Shown here one piece after another: positions 1 through 10,222 of a stretch of DNA of 64,000 nt; positions within the stretch are counted from its first letter, which is position 1, and each line of letters starts with the position of its first letter. The DNA comes from Rhinopithecus roxellana. Taxonomy: Eukaryota; Chordata; Mammalia; Primates; Cercopithecidae. Both the position numbers and the translations under genes were made by a program. A model generated the notes under the pieces. The model had not been told where the DNA came from, searched no databases, and saw only the letters and a program-made list of their open reading frames with translations. The stretch lies in NCBI RefSeq assembly GCF_007565055.1, contig NC_044555.1, forward strand, positions 36,898,611-36,962,610, in the 5' to 3' direction.

Positions 1-683
1 CTGTGAAAGTGGACTAATCAAATCTCCCTTCAAGAGAGTACTTACTAATGGGAGCACTGTTAGCTCACAGGCCCTAGTTTGAGACATCTTCAGTAGAAAG
101 TAGAATCAGACTAAGACGCAGCTCTGAGAAAGTCCTAGCCTGCCTCACAGAGGGCTTTCGTGCAAAGGGTGCTCGTAGAGGGGTCCTGCGCTGGTCAGAA
201 ATTATGAATTCTTGTACTACTGTCATGTTCAGTCATTGGCTGGGGGCTTCTCAGTAATTCCGCATCCTACAGCATTACATTACAGTACCTTTCTAGATGT
301 TGAGTACGCAAGTGGATATATGCGTCTGGTGTTCGTGGGACGAATATGAAGTGAAGATAGAAATGTGGTAGTTGTCAGCACATGGATGATGCTAGCATCG
401 TGGGACTGGGCTTAGATATAGAAGAGAGATGAGTATCGAGCTCTGAGATAGAGCAACTATATATGAGGGAAATCAGGACAGCATGATTTCAGCAAGCCAG
501 GGGAAAAATGGAGTGGTCCACTCTGTCGAATGCTGGTAAGAGGTGCCATTACAAAAAGGAAAATAAATGATCAATGAGTCAGTTGGAAAGGGATTGAAGG
601 AGAATATAGACCATTCATTGCAGAAAATTTGCTGTAAAGATAATTACTTGGGAGATACCTGGAGAGGGACATGAGGCCAAAGA
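1..683. other. Unique sequence, nothing recognised
   Basis: No repeat family, open frame of note or RNA gene is recognised here. It may hold repeats too old to identify by eye. Confidence 0.5.
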
Positions 684-958
684 TATTTTGTCTTGTTTTG
701 TTTTGTTTTATTTTTTGCCTGGCATGATCTTGGCTCACTGCAACCTCTGCCTTTCAGTTTCCAGTGATTCTGGTGACTCAGCTAACTGCGTAGCTGGGAT
801 TACAGGCGCATGCCACCAAACACAGCTAATTTTTGTATTTTTAGTGGGTACAGGGTTTAGCCATGTTGGCCAGGCCTCAAACTCCTGGCCTCAAGTGATC
901 CACCCACCTCGGCCTCCCATACGCTGGGATTACAGGCAAGAGTCACTGTGCCTGACCA
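684..958 (-). mobile_element. Old Alu, antisense
   Basis: The + strand shows an Alu in reverse orientation: a T-rich tail with TTTTG units at 684-715, then TTGGCTCACTGCAACCTC, GTAGCTGGGATTACAGGCG and GGCCTCCCA-type blocks ending near 958. Part of the right monomer just after the tail (normally the GAGACGGAGTCTCGC block) is missing, so it is internally deleted. The high divergence fits AluS or AluJ rather than the young AluY copies elsewhere. The 134-residue open frame over it is an Alu translation, not a gene. Confidence 0.85.
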
Positions 959-1029
959 GTGCATTTTTGTTTTTTAAATTAAGAAGAGAGGTTCTGGATC
1001 TCTGGGGGACTGAGCACAGCACAAAATCA

Positions 1030-2118
1030 AACAGCAGCCTACAGAATAAAAAAAAATTAAAAAATCATATATTTCACAAGGGATTCATATAAAAAATTAT
1101 GAGGAACACATACAACTCAATAGGAGAGAAACAATGTGATTTAAAAATGGCCAAAGGACCTGAATAGACATTTATCAAAAGAAGACAAAAATGGTCAACA
1201 GGTATATGAGAAGGTGCTCAATCTTATTAATAATCAGGTAATTGCAAATCAAAACCAATATGAGATATACCTCACACTCGTTATGATGGTTATTATCAAC
1301 ATGTCAAGATATATGTTGGCGAGGGTGTGGAGAAAAGGACCCTTGTACACTTTTGATAGGAATATAGATTAGTGCAGCCAGTGTAGAAAACAGTATTGCA
1401 TTTCCTAAAGAAATTAAAAATAGAGCTACAGTAAGATCTGACAATTCCTCTTTGGGGAATATATTGTGAGGAAATGAAATCACCAGTTCATAAAAATATC
1501 TGCACCGCCATATGCTCATTCCAGCATCATTTACAATGGAAAAATGAAGGAAAAAACCTGAGTGCCCATTGACAGATGAAGGGATAAAGAAACTGTGGTA
1601 TGTAAATAATGGAATATTATTCAGCCTTTAAAAAGGAGATTTGCCACAACATGGATGAAACTGTAGGACATTATGCTCAATGAAAAAAGCCATATGCAGA
1701 AAGAAAAAAATATTGTATGATATCACTTATATGTGGAATCTAAAAAAACAAAATATAAAAAGATAGAGGGTAAAACAGTGGTTGCCAGAGGTAACAGTGG
1801 GGATGGAGGTGGGACTAAATGAGGAGATGTAGGTCAGAGCTTGCAAAGTAGCAGATAAGTAGGATGAACAAGTCTAGAGATCTAATGTATAACATGAGAA
1901 CTATAGCTTGAAAAAAAAGGTACTGTATTGGGATTCCTGTTAAATGAGTAGCTTTTAGCTGCTCTTGCTATAAAATCAACAACAACAAAAATGGGTAACT
2001 ACGTGAGATGATGGACATGTTAATTTGCTTCACTACAGTAACCGTTTTACTATCTATAAATATATGTATGCCATAACTCATGCCTTAAATATGCACAATA
2101 AAATTTATTTTTTTAAGT
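1030..2118 (+). mobile_element. L1M 3' end (ORF2 C-terminus and 3'UTR), 5'-truncated
   Basis: Sense-strand L1 landmarks run in order: the AATGGCCAAAGGACCTGAAT block near 1147, the TTGGCGAGGGTGTGGAGAA block near 1316, GGAATATTATTCAGCC near 1610, and an old-type 3'UTR ending in AATAAAATTTATTTTTTT at about 2100-2118. Many substitutions and stops show it is a dead mammalian-wide (L1M) copy. Confidence 0.85.
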
Positions 2119-2221
2119 AAAATGATCCTAGAACAAGAGAACAAGTTTGGATGCTGATGGGAATGGCCCAGCAGGAGGGATAAATATGTGATACAAAGGA
2201 GAGAAAAAGATGGTTGCAAAG

Positions 2222-2347
2222 GAGCCATGTGTGGTGGCCCTTGCCTGTGATCCCAGCACTTCTGGATGCTGAGGCAGAAGAATCACTTGAGCACAGGAGT
2301 TTAAGGCCAGCCTGGATGATATAGTGAGACCCCATCTCTTAAAAAAT
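2222..2347 (+). mobile_element. Free left Alu monomer (FLAM-like)
   Basis: A single Alu left arm: GTGGTGGCCCTTGCCTGTGA, ATCCCAGCACTT, then CTTGAGCACAGGAGTTTAAG and GTGAGACCCCATCTCTTAAA, followed at once by an A-rich end. There is no right monomer. This fits an ancient monomeric Alu or a truncated AluJ. Confidence 0.75.
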
Positions 2348-2619
2348 AATAGTGGCAAGACCGTACCCTTGAGTTAGTAGCAGTGTACAAGTGGAACAGT
2401 TATTCTAATTTGGGGTAAGAAACTCTTTCACTATAACAGACAAGTCAGAGTATATTGAAACAGATGCAGCAAATGGGAAGATATGATATGGAAAACTTGT
2501 GTATGCTTTCCTCTGATTCTTGTGAAGTAGAAAGCAAAAAGGAGGTTTGGAGATTTTAGGAAAGAGGAAATTGGGAATTATCTAGGGAAATCTAGAAAAT
2601 TGCAGAACTGTTCGGGTGT

Positions 2620-2780
2620 ACCTATTTTGCATTGTCTTTCAAAGATCATTTTACAGAGGTGAAATTGAAATTTGGAAGGTCAAATGCCTTATCCAAGATC
2701 AAACAGCTAGGCAATCATTGGATTTCCACTCAAATTCAGTTCCCTTGTCTCTTATTCCAGAGCTCTTTCTGATCAAACAT
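2620..2780 (+). mobile_element. MIR SINE remnant
   Basis: The block reads like the MIR core: ATTTTACAGAGGTGAAATTG, then ATCCAAGATCAAACAGCTAG, then a stretch ending CAGAGCTCTTTCTGA. It is heavily mutated, as expected for MIR. Confidence 0.6.
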
Positions 2781-3334
2781 TTCTGTGTATTTCACTTGTG
2801 TTTTCAAAATGGCATTTTCTTTCCAAATGCTCAAGCTTCTGCTTAAAATATATCTTTTGATGTGGAGGAGGACTTCTCCCAATGCACTGCTCTTAAGTAT
2901 GGGCAGTCTTGCAAAAACAAGAAATTCTTCTCTAAGGAGTGGTTCTGTAAGCAGAAACTCAATAACTTGACTTTCTAATGCATTACAAACACAAAGTAGC
3001 CCATAGACATTGGAATTAGAATGCATTCTGAAACAGATGAGTGGGCTGATATACTTTATGGGTGGTGAGTTTGACAGTTATTGATTACTACTAAATCATG
3101 TGTGAAGGACAGAAGGATGTAAGATAAAAAAAATTCAAATATATGTAATTTCAAATATATTCACTGCCTCACCATTATTCTGTGTTTTGAAAAGATATGT
3201 TCTAAAAATGCCAGGTAGTGCATGTGAAATAGTCCACACTGGGCTTGCAATGATTCAGAGGAATACAGTAGGTGAATATATTTTAGTGTGACAAAAGACT
3301 TTAGAAATTACATAATACCCTATCCTTATTTAAC

Positions 3335-3460
3335 ATTGAGATTCATGAAGTCCACAAAATTATGAACGTTAAGGAAGGTCACAAAAGCTAATTAGGAAAT
3401 GAGCCAGAGCTAAAAACTCGAGTTCAGTACTCTTATTTCAGTGTTCTTAGCACAATGTGC
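3335..3460 (+). mobile_element. MIR SINE remnant
   Basis: The MIR-like order is visible: GTTAAGGAAGGTCACAAAAG, CTAATTAGGAAATGAGCCAG, AGCTAAAAACTCGAGTTCAG and then a T-rich end. The identification rests on this order rather than on exact identity. Confidence 0.6.
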
Positions 3461-3599
3461 AATGTTTTGAAAAAAAAAATGAAATGCATGTTTAGCTACC
3501 TGTATGTATGTGTATGCATATGTATGTAGCTCAGAGGCTATGAATACCAGGGTGTTGTGCTGACAACATTGTTTGAATGACTATTTTGTACCATGTTAG

Positions 3600-4155
3600 C
3601 TGTGCTATTGAGAATGGAATACTTACCCTCTCTGAGCATCGGTTTTCTCATCCATTAGTTGGGGTTGGTCATTAATATGGTTTGGCTCTGTGTCCCCATC
3701 CAAATCTCATCTTAAATTGCTATCCGCACGTGCTGGGAGAGGAGCCTGGTGCGAGATGATTGTATCATGGGGGTGGTTTCCCCGATTCTGTTCTGATAAT
3801 AGTGAGTGAGTTCTCATAAGATCTGATGGTTTTATAAGTTTTTGACAGTTCCCCCTTCACACACTCGCTTTATTTCTCCTGCTGCCTTGTGAAAAAGATG
3901 CTTGCTTCCTCTTCCCCTTCCACCATGATTGTAAGTTTCCTGAGGCTTCCCCAGCCATGTGGAACTCTGAGTCAATTAAACCTCTTTTCTTTAGAAATTA
4001 CCCAGTCTCAGGCAGTTCTTTATTCCACTGTGAAAACGAACTAATACAGTCATACCTAATTGGTAGGCTTGCTGCAAAAATGAAATGAGATTATGAAAAG
4101 ACTTCTAGCTTGTTATGGGCAAATTTTAGTGTGCTCAGTAAATGTTTGTACCATT
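3600..4155 (-). mobile_element. MIR SINE, split by an LTR
   Basis: The left part (about 3600-3672) matches the antisense MIR block TACCCTCTCTGAGCATCGGT followed by TTTTCTCATCC. The right part (about 4054-4155) continues with ATGAAATGAGATTATG and GTGCTCAGTAAATGTTTG. The two halves rejoin in order once the 3673-4048 LTR and one TSD copy are removed, so the MIR was the target of that insertion. Confidence 0.7.
3673..4048 (+). mobile_element. Solo MaLR LTR (MST/THE1-type)
   Basis: A full-length LTR of 376 bp. It starts TAATATGGTTTGGC (consensus start TGATATGG), carries the CAAATCTCATCTTAAATTG and GATCTGATGGTTTTATAA blocks and the GTGGAACTCTGAGTCAATTA block before its polyadenylation region, and ends CTAATACA. 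It is bounded by a perfect 5-bp duplication GTCAT (3668-3672 and 4049-4053). No internal region or second LTR is present, so it is a solo LTR left by LTR-LTR recombination. Confidence 0.9.
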
Positions 4156-4270
4156 TTTTTTTCTTTTCCTTTTTCTATTTTGTGTTGAAAGGATGGAGTA
4201 GGCAAGAGTTATCAGATGTATAGTGAAGCAGACATTGTATTCCTTTTGTCAAGGTATGTCTGTGGAGAAG

Positions 4271-4274
<4 letters not shown>

Positions 4275-4307
<33 letters not shown>
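4275..4307. repeat. (TG)n microsatellite
   Basis: About sixteen uninterrupted TG units. The reverse strand gives a run of alternating His and Thr codons in chance open frames. Confidence 0.97.
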
Positions 4308-4311
<4 letters not shown>

Positions 4312-4524
4312 CCCACTTTAAAGGCAGATTCTCCTGAAGAGTAGAAAAATCTACTAGTTTTTTTATTTCCTCCCTTAGTAGGTATCCAGCCAATGAGAGA
4401 AATATCTGAGGGAGTGAATAACTGAAAGTGTAGCAAGAACATGAATGACCTCTTTATAACAAGAAGTACATTGCAATACTGATTGACCATGAAAACCATG
4501 TGAAAAACTTAAAAGATAATATTC

Positions 4525-4624
4525 NNNNNNNNNNNNNNNNNNNNNNNNNNNNNNNNNNNNNNNNNNNNNNNNNNNNNNNNNNNNNNNNNNNNNNNNNNNN
4601 NNNNNNNNNNNNNNNNNNNNNNNN
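4525..4624. other. Assembly gap of 100 N
   Basis: Exactly 100 undetermined bases, the conventional length for a gap of unknown size. The true distance across it is unknown. Confidence 0.99.
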
Positions 4625-4984
4625 ACGCCTGCACAGATGTAAAGGACTCCAGAAAATTACTAATGGAAGAATTATTTAACAACAACCATACTGATTTTTT
4701 AATGAGGATGTATGTCCCATTAAGTAAATAATGTAATATAAAATCATCTGGAACTTTTTGTTTTAGAATCTGAAGAAATTTAGGATTCAGGGATGTTAAC
4801 TGAACAATAGGATGACAGTATTAAGTTTGTAAAGTTCAAAAAATTAAAAACATTAAGTACTATCTTTGCAGTCCTTTCTTATATCCTTTCTAATGTATTA
4901 ATAGTCTAATCCAATTGGGAAGTTGTGTGTGTTTGTTCACAGTTCAAGTACAACCAAACAGGAGAAAAGCACCTAATTTTCAGA

Positions 4985-5203
4985 ATTTGCAGATCCTGGC
5001 CAACATGGTGCAAACCCCATCCTACTCCGAAAAATACACAAAATTAGCCAGGCGTGGTGGATGCGCCCTGTAATCCATTCGTACTCTGGGAGGCCAAGCG
5101 GATATAGTGACTTGAACCCAGGAGGCGGAGAGAAAGCAGTAGAGACCGAAGATCGCACACAATGCACTATAGCCCTGGACACAAGCAACAAAACTTCTGC
5201 AAA
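4985..5203 (+). mobile_element. Damaged, 5'-truncated Alu
   Basis: It begins inside the left monomer (GATCCTGGCCAACATGGTG), passes TTAGCCAGGCGTGGTGGATG and ACTTGAACCCAGGAGGCGGA, and ends at the GAAA tract. Several blocks are scrambled or shortened relative to Alu. It lies about 360 bp from the assembly gap, so some of the damage may be consensus error. Confidence 0.75.
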
Positions 5204-5446
5204 AGAAAGAAAGAAAGAAAGAGAGAAAGAAAGAAAAAGAAAAGAAAGAAAAAAGGAAAGAAAGAGAAAAAGAAAGAAGAGAAAGAAAAGAAAGAAAAGA
5301 AAAGAAAAGAAAGAAAGAAAGGAAAAGAAGAGAGAGAAAGGAAAAGAAAGAAGAAAAGAAAGTAAGAAAGAATAAGACAAGGAAAGAAAGAAAAAGAAAA
5401 AGAAAGAAAGAAAAGAAAGAAAACGAAAAGAAAGAAAGAAAGATAA

Positions 5447-5534
<88 letters not shown>

Positions 5535-5536
5535 AA
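5204..5536. repeat. (GAAA)n purine tract, about 330 bp
   Basis: An almost pure G/A strand: an irregular mix of GAAA, AAAAG and GAGAAA units to about 5450, then a near-perfect GAAA run to 5536. It directly follows the Alu right monomer, so it is best read as an expanded Alu A-tail. The Lys/Arg/Glu-rich and Phe/Leu/Ser-rich open frames across it are artefacts. Confidence 0.95.
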
Positions 5537-7714
5537 AGCATGTTTCTCAGAGATCATAAAAACCTGTATATTTGTCATGTCAGAGAAGCTTTGCTAAGAA
5601 AAGCACTTTATCTATAATCATGGGGTTCTGTAGCTTCACAACGTAATACTTCAATTTAAAATTTAGCAAAGTATTATATGACACTTGGAAAAGCGCAATA
5701 CATTATCCCTAAAAAGATATACTAAAATCCTTCTCTGACAAGATGATGACCTTACCACTGCTTAATATATGCTAAAAATGTTGTTCTCAATTTGTGCCTT
5801 GATTGGGTGAGTGATAATAAAAAATCAGCAATACTTGGTAAGCTTATTTGCTTATATCAATATTTGGCAAGCAAAATAACTCCCCTGGAAATATATGGAA
5901 TGGATACAGCAATTATTAATTGTGATGCAATTGTAGTTGGAGCATAATGGATAGAGTTAGTACATTTTATTCTAAAAAGAAATTTAAAAATAGAAGTGTA
6001 CAGATATTTTAAATTGTGACTTGTGAGAGTCAATTTACTTTGTCACGTCTTTGCATTATATGTCCATGATTTTTACTTTTAATGATTTTGCAGTCACTTA
6101 TTGCAATGAGAAACCAATATATATTGAGCATTTATGATATAAGGGTTTTACAAATGTTTGTTCTAACATATTACTATTGCACATTTTCAGATGAAGAAAT
6201 CAAAGCTATTAGACTTTCAAGCTATAAGAAACTAATGGGGAATAAATAAGGGTCATGCGTGTCCTGCATATTATTTTATATAGTTATATAGGATTATTTT
6301 CATGAAAGCCTTCATTTTCAACCATAATGCAGGTGTTCATAAATAAGATTGTAAAATATTTATAACTTTCTATGTTAAATATAATGTCTTTTGTATCATT
6401 CAATCAGTGAATCTCACTCACCTCCACCATCCAGTTAACAGTTAAAATAGATAATTTACATTTTCTTATTGTTTGGGTATTTGGGGGAGTTACTGTTATG
6501 TTACATAATAATAACAACAATCAAAATACTTCATGTTCCTTGATGTATAAATAGCTAGCACTTAATCTTTATACTCTGTTCTGTATTCTGAGAGTACTTT
6601 TCAATCTGATAATCTATTATAGCACAAGGAAAGGCAGTTCCAGAAGGCAAGTTTTGACCTTGTGTTCTACTACATAAAAAATTAATGCTCAGACTCACCG
6701 TCCAACCCAGCTTTAATAAAGGTACCCAAATTCTCTTGGCTGAATCTTTGGCAGGGTGATATCAATCAAAGTACTCAATTTTGTATTTGCTAATTCAATA
6801 GGCAGGCTGAAGAGGCTTTCAGCTCTACATTTAATGGGATAATAAGGCTTTTTACATATTCTGAATTTTTGCTGTGTTGACAGAAATAAACGAGTTTCGA
6901 GAACTGCAAGATGTTCTTTTCTAGTAAGAAATGTTTCTTCTAAGTTTAACATAACTGATCGTTTCATCAATCTTTCTATTATTATGCAAGGTTATATCTT
7001 AGAGAAAAATAATATTATCTTTATTATCACAAGTAACTGAAATTTCATTGATTACTAAAAATAATAGATCGACTCAGATAGATTGCATGTGCTTTCAGGC
7101 CTTAAAGATAGCCTCTAATTGTGATGAGCAATTATGCCATCCTGTTACATTATTATAAACACTTCTCTTATTATTAAAAGCCAAATTATTCTTCACTGTA
7201 ACTGTGCTTCTTATGATGTATAAAAACATATGAACATTTTTACATAATCGATGAAGCCTTCCTGATCTTTTCCTATGTCATTATTCTTATCATTAATCAC
7301 TAAAGTTTCTGGGGTAAATACACTGTTACATATTTATGCTAGACATCTTTTTAAATATACTGAAAAATTTGAATTTAAATATACTTAAAAATTTGAGCCA
7401 GATAAACAATGAACGATTGCTCCAAATATGATTTCCTACAGTATTTATAATTTTTGCTGGTATACTAATTATGAAATAACTATGGAATCTTATTTGAAAA
7501 ATCTTAGTCCCAGTTTTATATGTAAATATAAGCAAATATGTATTAATAAATATATAAAAATGAAATGTACACTTAATTTTTTAAGAAACAATTTCAATAA
7601 TTTATATTAGTCTTTGATGGAAATTGGTTTTAATACAATTCAAGAGTATTCATCCAAAGTCTTAAATTATACTCATCCTTTATATGCTCCCTCCTCATTT
7701 TATATAGCAATCAC
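5537..7714. other. AT-rich unique sequence
   Basis: No repeat or gene is recognised with confidence in about 2.2 kb. The longest open frame (6713-6970, minus strand) has no recognisable domain. Confidence 0.55.
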
Positions 7715-8052
7715 ATTAAAAAAAAAATTTTTTTTTACATGAATAAGCTCTTTAGTGGTGATTTCTGAGATTTTGGTGCACCTATCACCCAAGCAGTGTA
7801 CATTGTACTCAATGTGTAGCCTTTTATTTCTCACCCCTCTCTTACCCTTTCCCCCAAGTCCCCAAAGTCCATTGTATCATTCTTATGTCTTTGCGTCCTC
7901 ATAGCTTAGCTCCCACTTATGAGTGAGAACATACGAGGTTTGATTTTCAATTGCTGAGTTACTTCACTTAGAATAATGGTCTCCAATTCCATCCAGGCTG
8001 CTGCAAATGTCATTATTTTGTTCCTTTTTTTTGCCTGAGTAGTATTCCATGG

Positions 8053-8088
8053 TGTGTGTGTGTGTGTGTGTGTTTATATATATATATA
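8053..8088. repeat. (TG)n(TA)n microsatellite
   Basis: TG units run into TA units at the point where the L1 normally reads GGTGTATATGTGCCAC. It forms the left border of the inverted duplication. Confidence 0.95.
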
Positions 8089-8096
8089 GATGAATG

Positions 8097-8664
8097 ATAC
8101 CACCTTATTCTGGCAAACATGGCCATAATGAAAAAATAATAAATTAATAGATGTTGGCATGGATGTGGTGAAAAGCGAACGCTTTTACACTGCTGAAGGG
8201 AATGTAAATTAGTACAACCCCTTTGAGAAACAGTATGGAGATTTCTTAAAGAACTAAAAGTAGATCTACCATTTGATACAGTATATATATATATATGTGT
8301 GTGTGTATACACACACACACACACACAGGTTTTCTTTATTAACTCATTGTTCAGTGGGCATTTAGGCTGGTTCCATATTTTCACAACTGTGAATTGTGCT
8401 GCTGTAAACATGCACGTGCAAGTATCCTTTTCATATAATGACTTCTTTTCCTCTGGGTAGATACCCAGTAGTGGGATTGCTGGATCAAATGGTAGATCTA
8501 CTTTTAGTTCTTTAAGGAATTTCCATACTGTTTCTCAAAGTGGTTGTACTAATTTACATTCCCTTCAACAGTGTAAAAGCATTCCCTTTTCACCACATCC
8601 ATGCCAACATCTATTAATTTTTTATTTTTTCATTATGGCCATGCTTGCCAGAATAAGTTCGTAT
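8097..8664. repeat. Inverted repeat: two 180-bp arms, 208-bp spacer
   Basis: Arm A is 8097-8276 and arm B is 8485-8664. The reverse complement of A aligns with B without gaps, with about ten mismatches by eye (about 94% identity). Both arms are the same L1 ORF2 segment. Arm B is in the proper place within the antisense L1; arm A is the extra, inverted copy. It sits between the microsatellites at 8053-8088 and 8278-8329. Together the arms could form a hairpin or cruciform. Confidence 0.93.
8278..8329. repeat. (TA)n(TG)n TATA (CA)n palindromic microsatellite
   Basis: TATATA units pass into GTGTGTGTGTATACACACAC, which is self-complementary, then into a CA run. It forms the right border of the inverted L1 copy. 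Confidence 0.95.
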
Positions 8665-8859
8665 TGCATTGTGGTTTTGATTTTCATTTCCCTGATAATT
8701 AGTGATGTTGAGCATTTTCTTCATATGTTTATCGTCCATTTGTATATCTTCTTTTGAGATTTGTCTATTCAGGTCCTTAGCCTGCTACTTGATGGGATTT
8801 TTTTTTTTTTTTCCTGCTAATTTGTTTGAGTTCCTTGTAGATTCTGTATATTATTAGTT

Positions 8860-9640
8860 AGGATATAGAGCAACAGGAACCGTCATGCAGTGCTGGTGGG
8901 AACTTAAAATCATGCAGTTCCTTTGAAAAATAGTTTGGTCATTCCTCAAGTAGTTAAACAGAGTTACCATATGATCCAGTAATTCCATTGCTAAGTATAT
9001 ACCAAAGAGAGTTGAAAACATATGTTCACACAAGAACTTATGCATAATTGCTGACACCAGTGTTATTCATAACAGCCAAAAGTGGGAAAATAAACCCAAA
9101 TATCTATTTATTGACCATGGCTAAATTAGATATGATATAGCCACACAATGAGATAAGTGTAAGTTCAGTATTATTCAGCAACCAAAATAATAATGAACTG
9201 TACACTTAAAATGACAAAATTAGTAAAGGTTATGCTATTTTTTAATCAAATTATAAAGAAAAAAAGAATTAAGTACTGATACCTGCTACAACAGGGTGGA
9301 ACCTTGAAAGCATTGTGCTAAGTGAAGGAAGACAGTCACAAAAGGCTCCAAATAAATAATTTTATTTATATGAAATGTCAAGAATAGGTAAATCAATACA
9401 TAATAGAAGGTAGATTAATAGTTGCCACAGCAGTAGGTCAAGGGGGTATAGAAATTGGGGGTAGCCACTAATGGGCATAGGGCTTCTTTTTGGGGTTACA
9501 AAAATGTTCTAAAATTAGATTGTAGTGATGGTTGCATAGCTGTGAAAATACCATTAACCACTGAATTTACTTTAAATGGATAAGTTTTATGGTATATGAA
9601 TTATGTCTCAATGAAGCTTCTAACATCTATCATCTATGAA
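8860..9640 (+). mobile_element. L1M 3' end
   Basis: Sense L1 blocks: GGATATAGAGCAACAGGAAC, GCTGGTGGGAACTTAAAA, CCATATGATCCAGTAATTCC, an old 3'UTR with AATAGTTGCCACAGCAGTAG, and an end at about 9580-9640 with TTATGGTATATGAATTATG. The left end is cut by the antisense L1P. Confidence 0.8.
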
Positions 9641-10222
9641 TCACACTTAGAAACTTGCTTCCAAAGAATAAAGAAAGGAAAGGGGAAAATGGCAACTTTG
9701 CAGTGGAGATACCTGGCAGAAATTACATTAACTAAGACTTTAAAGATAAGATCACCAGTGATGTCATATGGATATTACCCGTCTCCTGATATAATGTGGC
9801 AAGAAAGGCATTTCCCTTTTTGTCATTCTTCATTCATAACCACAGTCTAATTGTGAGCAAACATCAGATAAACCCAAATTGAGGGACATTCTAGCAAATT
9901 TCTGACCAGTACTCTTTGAAAGTGTCAAGTTCATGAGAAATTGTCACAGATTAGGAAAGACAAAGGAGACATGACATCTAAATGCTATGTGTTATCCTGG
10001 ATTGGATTCTGGAACAAAAAAGGAACATTTTTGGAAAAATTTGTTTAATCTGATAATGTCTGTAGTTTAGTTAATTGTTTTTAGCAGTTTAAATTTCTTA
10101 ATTTTCATCAGTAAGATGGTAACATCAGAAGAAATGGAGGGAAGGGTACATAAGAACTCTCTGTATTACCTTTGTAGATGTTCTGTACATCTAAAGTTGC
10201 TCCCAAATAAAAATGTTTAACT
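9641..10222 (+). mobile_element. Ancient L1 (L1M/HAL1-like) 3' end
   Basis: The stretch with GACATGACATCTAAATGC and ATCCTGGATTGGATTCTGG, followed by GAACTCTCTGTATTACC and an end in AAATAAAAATG, resembles the 3' end of an old L1M/HAL1-type LINE. The family assignment is from memory and uncertain. No coding capacity remains. Confidence 0.5.

Larger units (their letters stand above)
2348..3600. other. Mostly unique sequence with two MIR remnants
   Basis: Apart from the two MIR-like stretches listed separately, nothing is recognised. Open frames on both strands here (up to 96 residues) show no known domain and overlap each other. Confidence 0.5.
7731..8858 (-). mobile_element. L1P 3' end, antisense, with internal inverted duplication
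   Basis: A T run at 7731-7738 marks the A-tail. The reverse complement gives L1P 3'UTR, then the ORF2 C-terminus: + strand CTCCCACTTATGAGTGAGAA near 7909, GTAGTATTCCATGGTG near 8038 and GGTAGATACCCAGTAGTGGG near 8456. It stops near 8858, so it is 5'-truncated. The L1 is continuous on both sides of the 8053-8329 block, which holds two microsatellites and an inverted copy of L1 sequence from 8485-8664. The right end abuts an older plus-strand L1M. Confidence 0.85.

Noticed and set aside
4973..5578. Open frames of 201, 124, 104 and 67 residues over the GAAA tract
   Set aside because: Low-complexity Ser/Phe/Leu or Lys/Arg/Glu translations of a microsatellite and an Alu; not genes.
8854..9057. 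Minus-strand 67-residue frame as a possible small gene
   Set aside because: Antisense to the L1M ORF2 3' region; no independent support.
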